DNA of 64,000 nucleotides. Origin: Rubinisphaera italica (GTDB taxonomy: Bacteria > Planctomycetota > Planctomycetia > Planctomycetales > Planctomycetaceae). Positions 1-8,906 of this stretch are shown here, piece after piece. Within the stretch, counting starts at the first letter, position 1, and each line of letters begins with the position of its first letter. The stretch lies in assembly GCF_007859715.1 (NCBI RefSeq), contig NZ_SJPG01000001.1, positions 3,560,728 through 3,624,727 of the forward strand. The letters run 5' to 3'. The translations under genes and the position numbers were made by a program. Below the pieces are notes generated by a model that worked only from the letters and a program-made list of their open reading frames with translations, ran no database searches and was not told the DNA's origin.

Positions 1-350
1 TCCCAGCCTTCATAGGTAAAAAGATTTTGGGGATCTGTTCCAACTTTCCAGGCAATTATCGCCTTTTCCCAGCGTGTTGAAGCAAGCCATTCGCAGTAAG
101 GAGTCACCGACTGATCAAACTCGTTCACTATCACGAGATCAGAATCCGGTCCCTGTGTTCCATTGATGTCCAATTCTTCGAGAGACTCCCGATATTTAAA
201 AGCATCTTCCTGAGTCATAAAACTGCTGGACCACAGATGGTCATCAGCAATTGTTTTACAGTTGGCTGGTTTCAAGGTGCCATCATCGAGCAGATGCTGA
301 ATGCGACTTTTCAGCATGACTACGGCATAACCTTCAATGGGAATCGTCAT
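1..350 (-). CDS. Hypothetical protein, 3' end beyond window
   Basis: An open frame begins at the ATG complementary to 348-350 and stays open to the window edge, giving about 116 residues without a stop. The product starts MTIPIEGYAVVMLKSR and looks soluble, with many acidic and aromatic residues and no signal peptide or membrane segment. I do not recognise a family. It lies head-to-tail with the DUF1801 gene, 36 bases downstream of that gene's stop, so the two may share a transcript. The C terminus is missing only because the window ends, so its length is unknown. Confidence 0.6.
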   Translation of the reverse strand, partial: MTIPIEGYAVVMLKSRIQHLLDDGTLKPANCKTIADDHLWSSSFMTQEDAFKYRESLEELDINGTQGPDSDLVIVNEFDQSVTPYCEWLASTRWEKAIIAWKVGTDPQNLFTYEGW

Positions 351-386
351 GGAGCGTCCTCACTTGTGTTAATTTTCAAACAGAAT

Positions 387-845
387 TTAGCAAGTTCCCC
401 GCTGTTCCCGCGCCTGTTCATACTCAGCAATAAAATCACTGACTGACGTGCTGGCAATAATTTCGGCGATTGTTTCCAGAGGCAAATCATCAAGTGATTT
501 GAAGCGAATACAGGATTTTCCCATGTTGAGCTTTTTATTGGCTGCTTTAAATGCCTTGACGAGCCGCCCCATTTTCCCCGCCTCCTGATAGACGCACATC
601 AAATACAGCGAGCAGTAATTCTTCTGCGAAGCCAGTGCGATGTAATTGAGTGGTTGTTTGTTGTAAGTCTCCGGATAGCGATTCAAGGGAACTTCATAAC
701 TGATCATTCCCCAGTTCATCGTCTCCTCATAGCCTTGCGGCAAATTATCGAGAATCAACTGGCGCAGTTCGCTGATGATCTCACGCCGATCTTCCTGTAA
801 AGAATTCAGGTAGTCAGTAACCGTTTTTGCCTGACTGGAAACCAT
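387..845 (-). CDS. DUF1801 (YdhG-like) family protein
   Basis: A 152-residue soluble protein that matches the DUF1801 fold family in layout. It has an N-terminal helix of the type VTDYLNSLQEDRREIISELR, a central stretch with NWGMISYEVP where the family has a conserved W-G-x-x-x-Y/F element, then LNYIALASQKNYCSLYLM, and a C-terminal part (KSCIRFKSLDDLP) that fits the family's usual ending. The biochemical role of DUF1801 proteins is not established; some are linked to iron handling or surfactin-like contexts, which I cannot test here. Family length is normally 120-150 residues, so it looks complete. It sits between two minus-strand hypothetical genes. Confidence 0.75.
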   Translation of the reverse strand: MVSSQAKTVTDYLNSLQEDRREIISELRQLILDNLPQGYEETMNWGMISYEVPLNRYPETYNKQPLNYIALASQKNYCSLYLMCVYQEAGKMGRLVKAFKAANKKLNMGKSCIRFKSLDDLPLETIAEIIASTSVSDFIAEYEQAREQRGTC

Positions 846-869
846 AGGATTTCATCCAAGATAGTGAAA

Positions 870-1817
870 TTACTGAAACCGCTTATTCAATTCCGTCAAC
901 CCATTGACAACAAGATCCCAATCTCCAATCAGAACATACGTGCGAAACTGGTAATCGGTCGCGGGAACTCCTGAGGTGTTTCGATAGCGGCAAACGCAAT
1001 TCCATTTCACGACACGATGAGCGGGAAAATCAAATCGACCATAGCCAGGTCCTTGCCAACCATCGGGAAAGTTAACCGGCGGCATGACGCAAGCCATAGC
1101 ATGTTTTTTATCGGTTGTGGTGAATATTAAAGGATGTTTCTGCTCGCCGGGACCAACGGAAATCGGCAATACTTCGCCACTCGATAGATTGTAAGTAAAA
1201 AACTGATCGAACTCAGGAGGCATGTAGCCAGTGAGCACTTCGAACTGTGCGAAGTTATGCCGTTCATCAATCGGTAAACCGAAAGTGGTCTCATACTCAA
1301 TGACTTGAGGCAAGTCTTTGATACCAATCTGCACACGTTTGGTAAGCGTATGGTTGGAAAGAATCGTTTGATTCTTAGCTGGATTTCCAAATGACTTTCC
1401 GTTTGGTGGTAACCAGAATGCCATTTGAGTAGTCGTCTGCAACAGATTTTTATCAGCAATCAGATGCAGCAGTCGACTTGAAGAAGTCGGGCCAGCACTA
1501 TCGGCGACCGAACCGGCTTCAGTCGGGTTGAAGGTTTCGGGAATCATCGGAGAACCGAAGTCGAAGTTCGTTGCCGATTGCAACTGACGACCGTGATCGG
1601 CGCTGTTAATGAACTCTTGACCATTCCAGGTTATGGAATCAATGGCGCCAGCAAGTCTCTCGGTTGTTGTGATTACGATTTCTGAATTGGCCAGTGGACT
1701 GCTGATCCTGCTGTTGCCCGAGACCTTAAACTCTTCAGATGAAACTTGCTGCGATGAAAGACTCATGCCGTAACAGAGGGAACCGAAAAACACAATCAAT
1801 TTTACAATCAGAAACAT
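870..1817 (-). CDS. Secreted hypothetical protein
   Basis: A 315-residue protein with a hydrophobic N terminus (MFLIVKLIVFFGSLCYGMS) typical of a Sec signal peptide, followed by a beta-rich, Asn/Thr/Ser-rich mature region without further membrane segments. I do not recognise the family. Segments such as ERLAGAIDSITWNGQEFI and the later FAQFEVLTGYMP resemble the edge strands of sugar-binding beta-sandwich (mutarotase-like) domains, but no catalytic residues can be assigned, so this is only an impression. The gene is 24 bases upstream of the DUF1801 gene on the same strand and about 100 bases after the lipoprotein gene at 1919, so these may form a loose operon. Confidence 0.6.
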   Translation of the reverse strand: MFLIVKLIVFFGSLCYGMSLSSQQVSSEEFKVSGNSRISSPLANSEIVITTTERLAGAIDSITWNGQEFINSADHGRQLQSATNFDFGSPMIPETFNPTEAGSVADSAGPTSSSRLLHLIADKNLLQTTTQMAFWLPPNGKSFGNPAKNQTILSNHTLTKRVQIGIKDLPQVIEYETTFGLPIDERHNFAQFEVLTGYMPPEFDQFFTYNLSSGEVLPISVGPGEQKHPLIFTTTDKKHAMACVMPPVNFPDGWQGPGYGRFDFPAHRVVKWNCVCRYRNTSGVPATDYQFRTYVLIGDWDLVVNGLTELNKRFQ

Positions 1818-1918
1818 TGAGATCGCCGCAATTATTATCCACTAATTTTTCACTGCGAATTGATTTTTTCAGGCAATTTCACAACAGCAAACCATGTAGC
1901 TGACTATTCTCCAAGTCA

Positions 1919-2809
1919 TTAAAAAGGCGATGCTGAAGGTGTAGTTGCTGCAGGTGTTTCAGGAGATGCAGCAGGCGCTCCATTTCCATTGGGGGCTGGT
2001 TGAGCCGGGGCACGTTTTACGGCCGGTTTTTCAGTCGACAGATCGACCGTCTGGAGAGAGAGCAGGATTCGATTTTCCAGCTCTTCTCCCGCACTCACAT
2101 TTCGAGGTAATGCGTAGACCAGTGCCATTCGCATGTCGCCATTCTGGTAGAGATAGACCTGGTATTGCCGTGCAAGACCATCTTCGGCTGGTTCTTCTGG
2201 AACAAGGGTGATCGTTGTGAATTCTTTGGGAGGTGCAAACTTCTCATCTTTAGGTTCGGGAACGGTTTCATGAAACCATTTATTGACGCGATCGGTCGCT
2301 GTACCACTTTTTTTCTCATCGATCACAACTTGTAATGCATCGACCATGTCATTCAGGACATCTTCATGAAACTTGAGGGGATCGCCAATCTCATCTTTCG
2401 TTTTGAAAGTCCGCCAGTAGTCATAGTTTGTCAGTAAATAGAGATAACCAGTTTCGGATGAAGTGGCTCCGGAAGCATCAACCGTTGTGAGATTCGCTTT
2501 CCATGCAGCTGACATGCCGGGAAGTTCCATTTCCACAAATGTGGGCTGTCTCGGATCGACCTGCGGAGGTTCATCCTCTTCAGAGGATTTGGGACGTGGT
2601 GGAGGAGCGGGGATTTCTGTTAGCTGTTTGGGAATCCGAATCGTCACGCCATCTTTCATGAACTGCGGACTGAGATTCTGATTCAGCCGATCGATGAAAT
2701 CGAAATAGGTTGTCGTGAATTCCAGACGATCCTCGTAGGTTTTCGTGCCACAACCAACACAGACAAAGGTCAGAATCGAGAAAACGATCCAGCCCGACAG
2801 AGAATTCAT
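1919..2809 (-). CDS. Putative lipoprotein, low-complexity C terminus
   Basis: The frame is open from 2878, but the ATG at 2809 is preferred because it gives a clean lipoprotein signal (MNSLSGWIVFSILTFVCVGC) with an acceptor cysteine at about residue 20. The longer form would place 23 residues ahead of it. The mature part is mixed alpha/beta with a Pro/Glu-rich linker (PPPRPKSSEEDEPP) and ends in an Ala/Pro-rich tail, consistent with an envelope-anchored protein. No known domain is recognised. The final residues (APAQPAPNGNG, then Ala/Pro/Thr) are probably disordered. The gene is followed on the same strand by the secreted protein at 870. Confidence 0.6.
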   Translation of the reverse strand: MNSLSGWIVFSILTFVCVGCGTKTYEDRLEFTTTYFDFIDRLNQNLSPQFMKDGVTIRIPKQLTEIPAPPPRPKSSEEDEPPQVDPRQPTFVEMELPGMSAAWKANLTTVDASGATSSETGYLYLLTNYDYWRTFKTKDEIGDPLKFHEDVLNDMVDALQVVIDEKKSGTATDRVNKWFHETVPEPKDEKFAPPKEFTTITLVPEEPAEDGLARQYQVYLYQNGDMRMALVYALPRNVSAGEELENRILLSLQTVDLSTEKPAVKRAPAQPAPNGNGAPAASPETPAATTPSASPF

Positions 2810-3299
2810 TTTCGAGCACTGCGCCCATCGAGAGCAAAACATAGGTGAAATTTCTATTCGAAGATATTTAGCAGCCAAGTCCGGTCAGACGAAGGCGATA
2901 CGATTGAAATCGGTTCATAATTGTGCACTGATTTTCGTTGATCGAGAGGCTAGAGTCAATTGTGGCGTGGCCTTGCAGGTAAATTTGAGCCGGATCAGTT
3001 AGAGCGTGAGGTTTCGGAAGTAAGTGACGAAATGAACCACCAAGACGCCGAAATTGAGAGATTTGAAGTATGACCACAAGATTGCGACTGTTTTTTTGAA
3101 TCACGAGTCATTTCATTCAATTTGAATAAGCTCTGTTTTTTACCTGCTTTCAATCCTTGGCGTCTTGGCAGTTCATTAATATATTGGGCCCTTTTTCCTG
3201 TGATTTCGCCTGAAAATCCGGTCTTGGCTCATTTTCGTGCTTTCGATAAACTTCCGCTGCTATTCCAGGGAGAATGGTTCCAAATAAGACACTCTTTTC
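2810..3299. other. Intergenic region, divergent promoters expected
   Basis: About 490 bases between divergent genes. It holds one 10-bp inverted repeat whose arms, CCAAGACGCC (3040-3049) and GGCGTCTTGG (3159-3168), are 109 bases apart. A 119-residue frame crosses the right part but overlaps the PEGA gene and has no family resemblance. No RNA gene or clear promoter pair was recognised. Confidence 0.4.
3040..3168. repeat. Widely spaced inverted repeat
   Basis: Perfect 10-bp arms CCAAGACGCC and GGCGTCTTGG separated by 109 bases, in the gap between two divergent genes. The distance is too large for a simple terminator. It may be the ends of a small degenerate repeat element. Confidence 0.4.
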
Positions 3300-3710
3300 A
3301 TGCGTCATCCGGTTATACCCATCCTAATAATGATTGTCTTCTGCCTCAGCCTGGGCTCAGGGTGCGTCAGTCGCCGGCTTACGATCCGTACCAATCCGCC
3401 GGGGGCACTGGTCAAATTGAACGGCAAACGGCTCGGTTTTTCGCCCGTTTCCACCGATTTCACTTACTATGGTACTTATGAAATCGAACTCGTGAAGGAT
3501 GGTTACGAAACCGAAACCATTCTGCAGAAAATTTCCGCTCCCTGGTATCAGAAATTTCCAATCGATTTTTTCTCGGATAATCTCTCTCCATTTCAGGTGA
3601 CTAATCGCCACGAATATACCTGGCCATTACGACCCAAGAAAATCATTCCTACCGACGATCTCCTCAATCGAGCCAATCAGTTACGTTCCGATGCTCTGAT
3701 TGGTCCTTAG
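3300..3710 (+). CDS. PEGA-domain lipoprotein
   Basis: A 136-residue protein with a lipoprotein signal peptide (MRHPVIPILIMIVFCLSLGS) and acceptor cysteine at residue 22. It is followed by one PEGA domain: LTIRTNPPGALVKLNG at about 28-43 is the typical P-x-G-A-x-V-x-x-N-G strand pair, and GTYEIELVKDGYET the second half. PEGA domains are surface beta-structures of 40-70 residues, often in envelope-anchored proteins. After the domain there is an aromatic segment (PWYQKFPIDFFSDN) and a short charged tail. This arrangement is common in planctomycete small lipoproteins that tether to a membrane; no enzymatic role is expected. The next gene follows after 100 bases. Confidence 0.8.
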   Translation: MRHPVIPILIMIVFCLSLGSGCVSRRLTIRTNPPGALVKLNGKRLGFSPVSTDFTYYGTYEIELVKDGYETETILQKISAPWYQKFPIDFFSDNLSPFQVTNRHEYTWPLRPKKIIPTDDLLNRANQLRSDALIGP

Positions 3711-3810
3711 CTCTTTTCAATTCTCATCTCAATTGATTCCAAACCACACTGATGGGTCTTCGCCCTAAGTGTCTGTCCTTTCGCAGCCTCAGCAAAAGCG
3801 TGAATCCATC

Positions 3811-4548
3811 ATGGCAGCATTTCGAGAACACGTAACCGTCAGTGGCGTTTTAGGGTTGGGATATGGCATGACTGCCTGGATTGCTTATGGCTTCACGCCG
3901 ATCGAATCGACTCTGGCGGGATTTCTGACCGCATTTGGAGGGATGTTACCCGATCTGGATTCAAAAACGTCGCGTCCGGTTCGCGAACTTTTTGGAATCC
4001 TGGCTGCCGTAGGGCCGTTGCTGGTCTTAGGTGAAACGTTGAAAGCCTTGCATCTCCCACCCACTCGTGAATCGGGAGCCTTGACGTTCATTGCCCTGTA
4101 TTTATTAATCCGCTATGGCGGAGCCTATCTGGTCGGAAAAGTCGCAACGCATCGGGGAATGTTTCATAGCATTCCTGCGGCATTAATTACGGGACAAATT
4201 GCCTTTCTGGCTCATTGTGATTCCCCCATTCCGACCAAATGGCTGATTGCTCTCGGCATCATGATTGGCTTCTTCTCGCATCTGATACTCGATGAAGCCT
4301 ACAGTGTTCAATGGACTGGAGTTCGTGTCCGACTGAAGAAATCGGCAGGGACGGCTCTTAAAATGATTGGCAAAGATCATGCCGCAAACATTGTAACGTA
4401 TGGCATTTTAATCACACTGAGTTATGCCGTCGCGGGGAATATTATCCTCGACTTAGAGAACAACAAAAAAACTGTTGAACTGGAACCAGTCCAGTTGCAT
4501 CAGACTGCTGAGTTTCCAGACGATTTGTCGGATACTGTAGTCCGATAA
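3811..4548 (+). CDS. YdjM/DUF457-type membrane metal-dependent hydrolase
   Basis: An integral membrane protein of about 245 residues with five or six hydrophobic segments. Conserved family signatures are visible: an N-terminal [12 protein letters not shown] after the second segment, THRGMFHS in mid-protein, and [10 protein letters not shown] near the last segments. These His/Asp residues are the predicted metal ligands of the LexA-regulated YdjM/DUF457 family, whose substrate is not known. The frame can be extended to a GTG at 3769, adding 14 polar residues. The ATG at 3811 is preferred because MAAFREH matches the usual family start, although neither site has a clear Shine-Dalgarno. The C-terminal 30 residues are acidic and cytosolic. 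Confidence 0.7.
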   Translation: MAAFREHVTVSGVLGLGYGMTAWIAYGFTPIESTLAGFLTAFGGMLPDLDSKTSRPVRELFGILAAVGPLLVLGETLKALHLPPTRESGALTFIALYLLIRYGGAYLVGKVATHRGMFHSIPAALITGQIAFLAHCDSPIPTKWLIALGIMIGFFSHLILDEAYSVQWTGVRVRLKKSAGTALKMIGKDHAANIVTYGILITLSYAVAGNIILDLENNKKTVELEPVQLHQTAEFPDDLSDTVVR

Positions 4549-4569
4549 GCAAATGAATTGCACAACCAG

Positions 4570-4658
4570 GTGAGCCGAGTCAGTGAGGACTCTGTTATTT
4601 GCATCCTCACTGTGTGAGACAAACTGGGGGCTTCGCTTCGCTACGTCCCCAGCCACCC
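4570..4658. repeat. Two palindromes between convergent genes
   Basis: Two different hairpins sit side by side. The first has arms CAGTGAGGA (4581-4589) and TCCTCACTG (4604-4612), preceded by TGAGCCGAGTCAG, the core also found in the 35834-35950 element. The second (4624-4658) has arms CTGGGG and CCCCAG around GCTTCGCTTCGC and ends in GCCACCC, matching half of the GC-rich element at 47230-47314. They may act as a bidirectional transcription barrier between the genes ending at 4548 and 4673, but neither has a T tract. Confidence 0.55.
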
Positions 4659-4672
4659 ATTGCTTATGTTAT

Positions 4673-4843
4673 TTATAATTGCCCTGCCTGAATGCTCTTC
4701 CAGGTCCACCAGATGACGTAAAAGCTAGTGAAGATTGTGTAAGCAAAAAACAGACTCAGCATCCACCCTAGCATATTGCCAGCCAGAACATCATCGTCAT
4801 CGATTGGCTGATCCTCTGGAATGGCTAATTCATTATCAATCAT
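4673..4843 (-). CDS. 56-residue single-span membrane protein
   Basis: A short gene: the ATG is complementary to 4841-4843 and the stop TAA to 4673-4675. It encodes 56 residues. The first 20 are acidic (IPEDQPIDDDDV) and are followed by one strongly hydrophobic, aromatic span (MLGWMLSLFFAYTIFTSFYV) and a short WWTWKS-containing tail. The codon use and the one clean transmembrane helix argue for a real gene rather than chance. The product probably sits in a membrane with the acidic head on one side. I do not know the family or function. It lies upstream of no obvious partner; the PIG-L gene 31 bases further on is co-directional. Confidence 0.55.
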   Translation of the reverse strand: MIDNELAIPEDQPIDDDDVLAGNMLGWMLSLFFAYTIFTSFYVIWWTWKSIQAGQL

Positions 4844-4874
4844 TGTCTTAACCTGTTATTGACCTACAAATCTA

Positions 4875-5636
4875 TTATTTTAAGTTCAGTAATTCGCCCA
4901 GCAGATTATCGTGTGGGAAAGGATGCCCCTTGTGTTGTCGGAAACCTTCTCCGTAGGCGAAGCCATTTTCTTCGCCGCGGGTTGCACTCCAGCGTTTGCA
5001 GCTGTCGAGATATTCATCCATACCGTGAATCGCCCGCAACCACTCGCGTTGACTCGCATGACAGGCCAGCATTTCCAGCTTTAAGTCCATCTTCTCACTG
5101 ATGTCCACAACAAACTGTGGCGGCATCGGATTGCCGTAGTAGTCAGTCCCTTCAATGGGATCGACATAATACAGATGTGGCAAGTGATCCAGATAAGGAG
5201 CCGGGTCCCATTGATGGGTTTTGTAATTCGGCACTGTGGCTCCGAAACAGGCATCTTTCACAAGCACGCTGGTTGCTTCATGGTCGCAATGGTAATCGAG
5301 CGGTGGAGCAGTGATAACGATATCGGGTCGAGCTTTTCGAATGATTTCGGTCACACGACGACGGGAATCGTCATCGTTAAAAATCGCCAGATCACCGAAT
5401 TCTCCACAGACAAACTCCGCCCCCAACATCTGAGCCGACTTCTCTGCCTCACCACGCCGAACAGCCGCGATTTCCTTCTGCGATAAATCCATACTTCCTA
5501 GGTCGCCCGCGGTCATTGTGCAGTAAACAATTTCACAGCCTCGATCTTTCAACAATGCTAGCGTGCCCGCGTATTGAAGTTCGATATCATCGGGATGAGC
5601 ATGAATTGCCAGAATGCGTTTGGGTTGATCGGTCAT
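4875..5636 (-). CDS. PIG-L (LmbE-type) deacetylase
   Basis: A 253-residue zinc deacetylase of the PIG-L/LmbE family, which removes acetyl groups from GlcNAc-type substrates (BshB, MshB, GlcNAc-PI deacetylase). The N-terminal strand carries the zinc motif [10 protein letters not shown] at residues 10-19 (H14, D17 expected as ligand and base), and the third ligand lies in [10 protein letters not shown] at 114-123. Length and order fit the family. No bacillithiol or mycothiol synthesis gene is nearby, so the substrate cannot be named. The tail [19 protein letters not shown] resembles planctomycete homologues that act on unknown sugars. It is cytosolic with no signal peptide. Confidence 0.85.
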   Translation of the reverse strand: MTDQPKRILAIHAHPDDIELQYAGTLALLKDRGCEIVYCTMTAGDLGSMDLSQKEIAAVRRGEAEKSAQMLGAEFVCGEFGDLAIFNDDDSRRRVTEIIRKARPDIVITAPPLDYHCDHEATSVLVKDACFGATVPNYKTHQWDPAPYLDHLPHLYYVDPIEGTDYYGNPMPPQFVVDISEKMDLKLEMLACHASQREWLRAIHGMDEYLDSCKRWSATRGEENGFAYGEGFRQHKGHPFPHDNLLGELLNLK

Positions 5637-5749
5637 GGATGTGGTCCATCAAGGCATTTGAAGCAGGATAATTGGAGTCGATTGAATGTATTTAATTCTG
5701 ACAGGAATCGCATATTGATGCAAACTAACGACATTGTTCAGGCACCACC

Positions 5750-6025
5750 TTATTCGGTTAATTCCTTCGGTTTTCCAGTGATAAATCCAATGATCTCGGC
5801 ACCGTCCTGGAAATCAGGATCAAACTCAATCGCGACCGTGTCGTCGAAAACCCACCTGACCTCTTGTCCGTTTGCATTTCTGTATGTCACCGGCTCTTCA
5901 GCTGTTAATCGCAACATGACCTCGTCAATGGAATCAGAAGCAAAGTAGCGAACCTGATAATCCAGGCTTTCCGTAGGCTCACCCGCAACTTCACAGTGGT
6001 ATACTGCTATGACAAGGATCGGCAT
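5750..6025 (-). CDS. Small hypothetical protein, possibly DUF4288-like
   Basis: A 91-residue soluble protein. The stretch PVTYRNANGQEVRWVFDDTV resembles the Y-x-N-x-x-G-E-x-V-x-W-x-F core of DUF4288 proteins, and the preceding ASDSIDEVMLRL fits the helix that comes before it. The match is from memory and weak at the ends. No catalytic residues or membrane segments are visible. It lies between the PIG-L deacetylase and the HD phosphohydrolase on the same strand with gaps of about 110-150 bases on each side, so it probably has its own promoter. Function unknown. Confidence 0.55.
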   Translation of the reverse strand: MPILVIAVYHCEVAGEPTESLDYQVRYFASDSIDEVMLRLTAEEPVTYRNANGQEVRWVFDDTVAIEFDPDFQDGAEIIGFITGKPKELTE

Positions 6026-6130
6026 GTGGAACTATCTCCAAATGACAAATAAGAAACTCCAGAGTGGTGGATGAAGTCGATAAAAGATCTCAATTAAATC
6101 GTAGGTATTTCCCGCACTCTTCTTACGGCT

Positions 6131-6158
6131 GCGCCGCCCCGAAAGAACCTTTCGGGGC
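6131..6158. repeat. GC-rich hairpin, possible terminator
   Basis: A perfect 10-bp inverted repeat, GCCCCGAAAG (6136-6145), loop AAC, CTTTCGGGGC (6149-6158), located 16 bases beyond the stop of the HD gene. No T tract follows on either strand, so intrinsic termination is uncertain. A related hairpin occurs at 42385-42408. Confidence 0.5.
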
Positions 6159-6173
6159 CACCCAAATGATAAG

Positions 6174-7577
6174 TTACATATTCGTTTTCGCATCGGTTGC
6201 ATCACCCAGAATGGAATTCAGGGCGGCTGTGATCAGCGGTTCTTGGCCGTGATCCTGAGTGTAAATTCGGAAGATCAAGAAGCTGATCGGAAGTTGTCGG
6301 AAGAGTTCGTCATCGTTCAGTTCTGTTGGCATTCCGACTGCGGGATCGAGCAGAAAATTTTGCCCATTGACCGGCAGTTTGGCACTCGGTCGATGGTAGT
6401 GCTGGGCGACATCGTATCGTAAATCGATGTCCCGAAGTTCGCTTGGCAGCCGCTCTTTCACGCGTTTTAGAACCAGTTCCGGCTCGGAGAATATCGTCAT
6501 CCGGGCAGCACCGGCTGTATGGAAGTTCAATGTTCGTTCGCAGGCCATTTTCCAGCTGACATCGCGACGCAAAATTGCATCCCATTGTCGTCCCAGTTCC
6601 TGAATCTCAGGATTCGAACTCTTCGACCAGCGGGCAATATCGACCAGAAAAGAAGTCTCTGTCAAATGCAGATATTCATCGAGATGTTCGAGTGGGTTAC
6701 CTGGGAAGAGATGTTTCATCGTTTGTGGGAACAGATCTTCCAAGGCGATATCCAATGCCCGAACCGTACGATGAAAATAGATAGTGCGGAACAGATTCGC
6801 CCGGGTCTCGATAAAGTTGACCAGTGTAGGCAGCCCGCGAATGTGAATGGTCAACCCCTGCGGCGTGAAGAAGCTGTAGTGCAGCAGCCGGGAGATATCG
6901 AAAGCCTTCGTGTTGTAGCCTGACATATAGGCATCGCGAAGGACGAAGTCCATGTTGTCGACGGTATAAATTCCGCTGAAGAGAGATCGCAGTCTTCTGA
7001 GCCAGACGGGGTGCCCTTCGTCATCCTGCACACTTTTGGGCCGCCGAATCAACCAGCCGATTTGCCGGGGGTCGAGTACTTCGAGGGGTTTAAAGGCTCC
7101 GTGAGGATTTCGACGCACGCCTCGAATGAGATCTCCGAGTTCATGCTCGATCAGATAAGCTCCGACATCTTCGTGAGTCAGGTTGTATTGATCGAGATAA
7201 TGATCATCGAAGAAGTGACCGAAGGGGCCGTGGCCAACATCATGCAACAAAGCCGCTAATCGGCACAGACTTTCCACATAAGGTTTGCTGGGAACGCTGT
7301 CACAGGAATCGGCCAGGGAATCGTACCATTGATCAATACACCGTGATGCCAGATGCATTGCTCCCAGAATATGCTGAAACCGCATATGTTCAGCCGAGGG
7401 AAAGACCCACCAGGCGGTTTGCAGCTGATGAATCTGACGCATCCGCTGCACCCAGGGATTATCAATAATCTCCTGCTCAGACGTTTCGTTGTCGGGCAGC
7501 CCGTACCGCGAAGTGAAGGAGATGTATCCGTGAATCGGATCGTGAACGAGACTTTCAGCCAGATAATCGTGAGACAT
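6174..7577 (-). CDS. HD-domain phosphohydrolase (COG1078, dNTPase-like)
   Basis: A 467-residue cytosolic HD-superfamily protein of the COG1078 group, related to SAMHD1-type deoxynucleotide triphosphohydrolases. The metal motif is intact: RFQH at about 66-69, LLHDVGHGPFGH at 111-121 with the H112-D113 pair, and a later aspartate in VDNMDFVLRDAYMSGY that fits the fourth ligand. The opening DPIHGYISF is typical of the group. Homologues hydrolyse dNTPs or related nucleotides; the specificity here is inferred, not seen. The gene is not close to DNA-repair or nucleotide genes and follows flhB after a 156-base gap, so it is likely independent of the flagellar cluster. Confidence 0.85.
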   Translation of the reverse strand: MSHDYLAESLVHDPIHGYISFTSRYGLPDNETSEQEIIDNPWVQRMRQIHQLQTAWWVFPSAEHMRFQHILGAMHLASRCIDQWYDSLADSCDSVPSKPYVESLCRLAALLHDVGHGPFGHFFDDHYLDQYNLTHEDVGAYLIEHELGDLIRGVRRNPHGAFKPLEVLDPRQIGWLIRRPKSVQDDEGHPVWLRRLRSLFSGIYTVDNMDFVLRDAYMSGYNTKAFDISRLLHYSFFTPQGLTIHIRGLPTLVNFIETRANLFRTIYFHRTVRALDIALEDLFPQTMKHLFPGNPLEHLDEYLHLTETSFLVDIARWSKSSNPEIQELGRQWDAILRRDVSWKMACERTLNFHTAGAARMTIFSEPELVLKRVKERLPSELRDIDLRYDVAQHYHRPSAKLPVNGQNFLLDPAVGMPTELNDDELFRQLPISFLIFRIYTQDHGQEPLITAALNSILGDATDAKTNM

Positions 7578-7649
7578 GTGGGGATCAAATGTTTTTCAAT
7601 GGGTGAGGGAAAATATATGCGGATTGATTTTAGCAGATGAATGGGAAAA

Positions 7650-7729
7650 GGTTAGAGATTAGAGGGGAGAGGTGAGAGTATTTTTTGGAACCCATTCTAA
7701 CTCTAACCACTCACCTCTAATCTCTAACC
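7650..7729. repeat. Inverted repeat next to flhB stop
   Basis: Two arms, GGTTAGAGATTAGAGG (from 7650) and its complement CCTCTAATCTCTAACC (ending 7729), flank a 20-30 base T-rich middle; the match extends with mismatches over about 29 bases. It lies directly after the flhB stop on the transcribed strand and may form a strong 3' hairpin. The arms are low-complexity GATTAGAG-type sequence. Confidence 0.6.
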
Positions 7730-7733
7730 TCGA

Positions 7734-8807
7734 TTAACTCGGCAGTTTCTTGCCGGAGACCTGGTAGACGTAGGCCATGATTTCGACGAAGACTTCGTAG
7801 AGGTCGACAGGGATCGGGTGGCCGACTTTGACGTCTTTGTAGAGAGCGCGGGCGAGCGGTTTGCGTTCGATAATGGGGATGTTGTGTTCGCGAGCAATCT
7901 CCCGGATTTTCATCGCGATTTCGCCCATCCCTTTGGCGACGATATACGGAGCTTCGTTTTTTTCTGGATCGTATTTGATGGCAATCGAAATGTGTGTCGG
8001 GTTCGTAATCACGACATCAGCATCCTTCACCGAACCCATTTCCTTTGCAGAGGCGAGTTTGCGGTGGGCCTCTTTGCGACGCTGACGCATTTGCGGATCG
8101 CCATCCATGTTTTTCATTTCATCACGAATTTCCTGCTTCGTCATTTTGAGATCCTGCTCATACTTCCATTTCTGGAAGCTGTAATCGAGGATCGCAATCA
8201 CGAGCATCGCCAACGCCAACTGAAATGAGAGCTCAAGAATGGTCGAGCCGATCATTTCCATGACGACGTTCGTCTCGGCATTTCCCAGAATTTGCAGTTT
8301 AGGCAGGTTTGTATAGATGAACCACGAAGCAACTGAAGCCATCACGATAATTTTGGCGACACTGGTCCCGAGTTTCGCCAGACTGGCAACGGAAAAGATT
8401 TTTTGAAAACCTGAAATCGGATTGAGTCTTGTCCACTTCAAACTGAGTGGTTCGCTCGTGAACAGAAATCCAATTTGGGCCAGATTAGCCAGCAGAGCGG
8501 CACAGAACATTAATGTCAGAAATGGCAGGATAAAATCGGAGACATGATAAAACATCTGCCTCATATCCTGGGTCACACCAGCGGCATCGAGTTCGAGCAA
8601 AGCCGGCCCGGAGAGATAGGTTTGCAACATGACTGCAAATCCCTGAGCGATACCGGGTCCGAAAAACAATAAGCCCCCCGTCGCGACCAGCATAATAGCA
8701 GCCGCGTTAACATCCACACTCTTCGCCACGTTGCCCTTCTGACGGGCCTCGCTGCGACGTTTGTCGGTTGGATCTTCAGTTTTGTCACCCTGATCGGAAT
8801 CAGCCAT
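7734..8807 (-). CDS. flhB: Flagellar export switch protein FlhB
   Basis: FlhB, 357 residues, the membrane component of the flagellar type III export gate that switches export from rod/hook to filament substrates. The N terminus has the conserved KTEDPTDKRRSEARQKGNVAKS, followed by four hydrophobic segments (about 36-56, 91-115, 145-168, 190-210), and a cytosolic domain with the autocleavage motif NPTH at 269-272. Cleavage between N and P is the family's known switch. The C terminus (residues ~320-357) is short, as in minimal FlhBs. It is the last gene of the flagellar run; flhA, its usual neighbour, is not in the window. Confidence 0.97.
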   Translation of the reverse strand: MADSDQGDKTEDPTDKRRSEARQKGNVAKSVDVNAAAIMLVATGGLLFFGPGIAQGFAVMLQTYLSGPALLELDAAGVTQDMRQMFYHVSDFILPFLTLMFCAALLANLAQIGFLFTSEPLSLKWTRLNPISGFQKIFSVASLAKLGTSVAKIIVMASVASWFIYTNLPKLQILGNAETNVVMEMIGSTILELSFQLALAMLVIAILDYSFQKWKYEQDLKMTKQEIRDEMKNMDGDPQMRQRRKEAHRKLASAKEMGSVKDADVVITNPTHISIAIKYDPEKNEAPYIVAKGMGEIAMKIREIAREHNIPIIERKPLARALYKDVKVGHPIPVDLYEVFVEIMAYVYQVSGKKLPS

Positions 8808-8832
8808 GATGGGTTAATTAAGTATTAGATTT

Positions 8833-8903
8833 GTAGGGTGCGTCTTGATGCACCGTGTTGCCTGAAATCGTTCTTCCATAAGGTGCGTCAGGACGCACCC
8901 TAC
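8833..8903. repeat. Twin palindrome, GGTGCGTC family
   Basis: Two short palindromes face each other in the flhB-fliR gap: GTAGGGTGCGTC..GATGCACC (8833-8854) and GGTGCGTC..GACGCACCCTAC (8882-8903). The GTAGG ends point outward, so the whole 71-base unit is an imperfect inverted repeat of two hairpins. The same pair occurs around the fliR 5' end at 9939-10072. The layout is like a REPIN (two inverted REPs around a spacer). Confidence 0.75.
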
Positions 8904-8906
8904 AGT

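Noticed and set aside
3122..3481. A 119-codon plus-strand frame before the PEGA gene
   Set aside because: It overlaps the PEGA lipoprotein in another frame, and the PEGA frame has a clear signal and domain.
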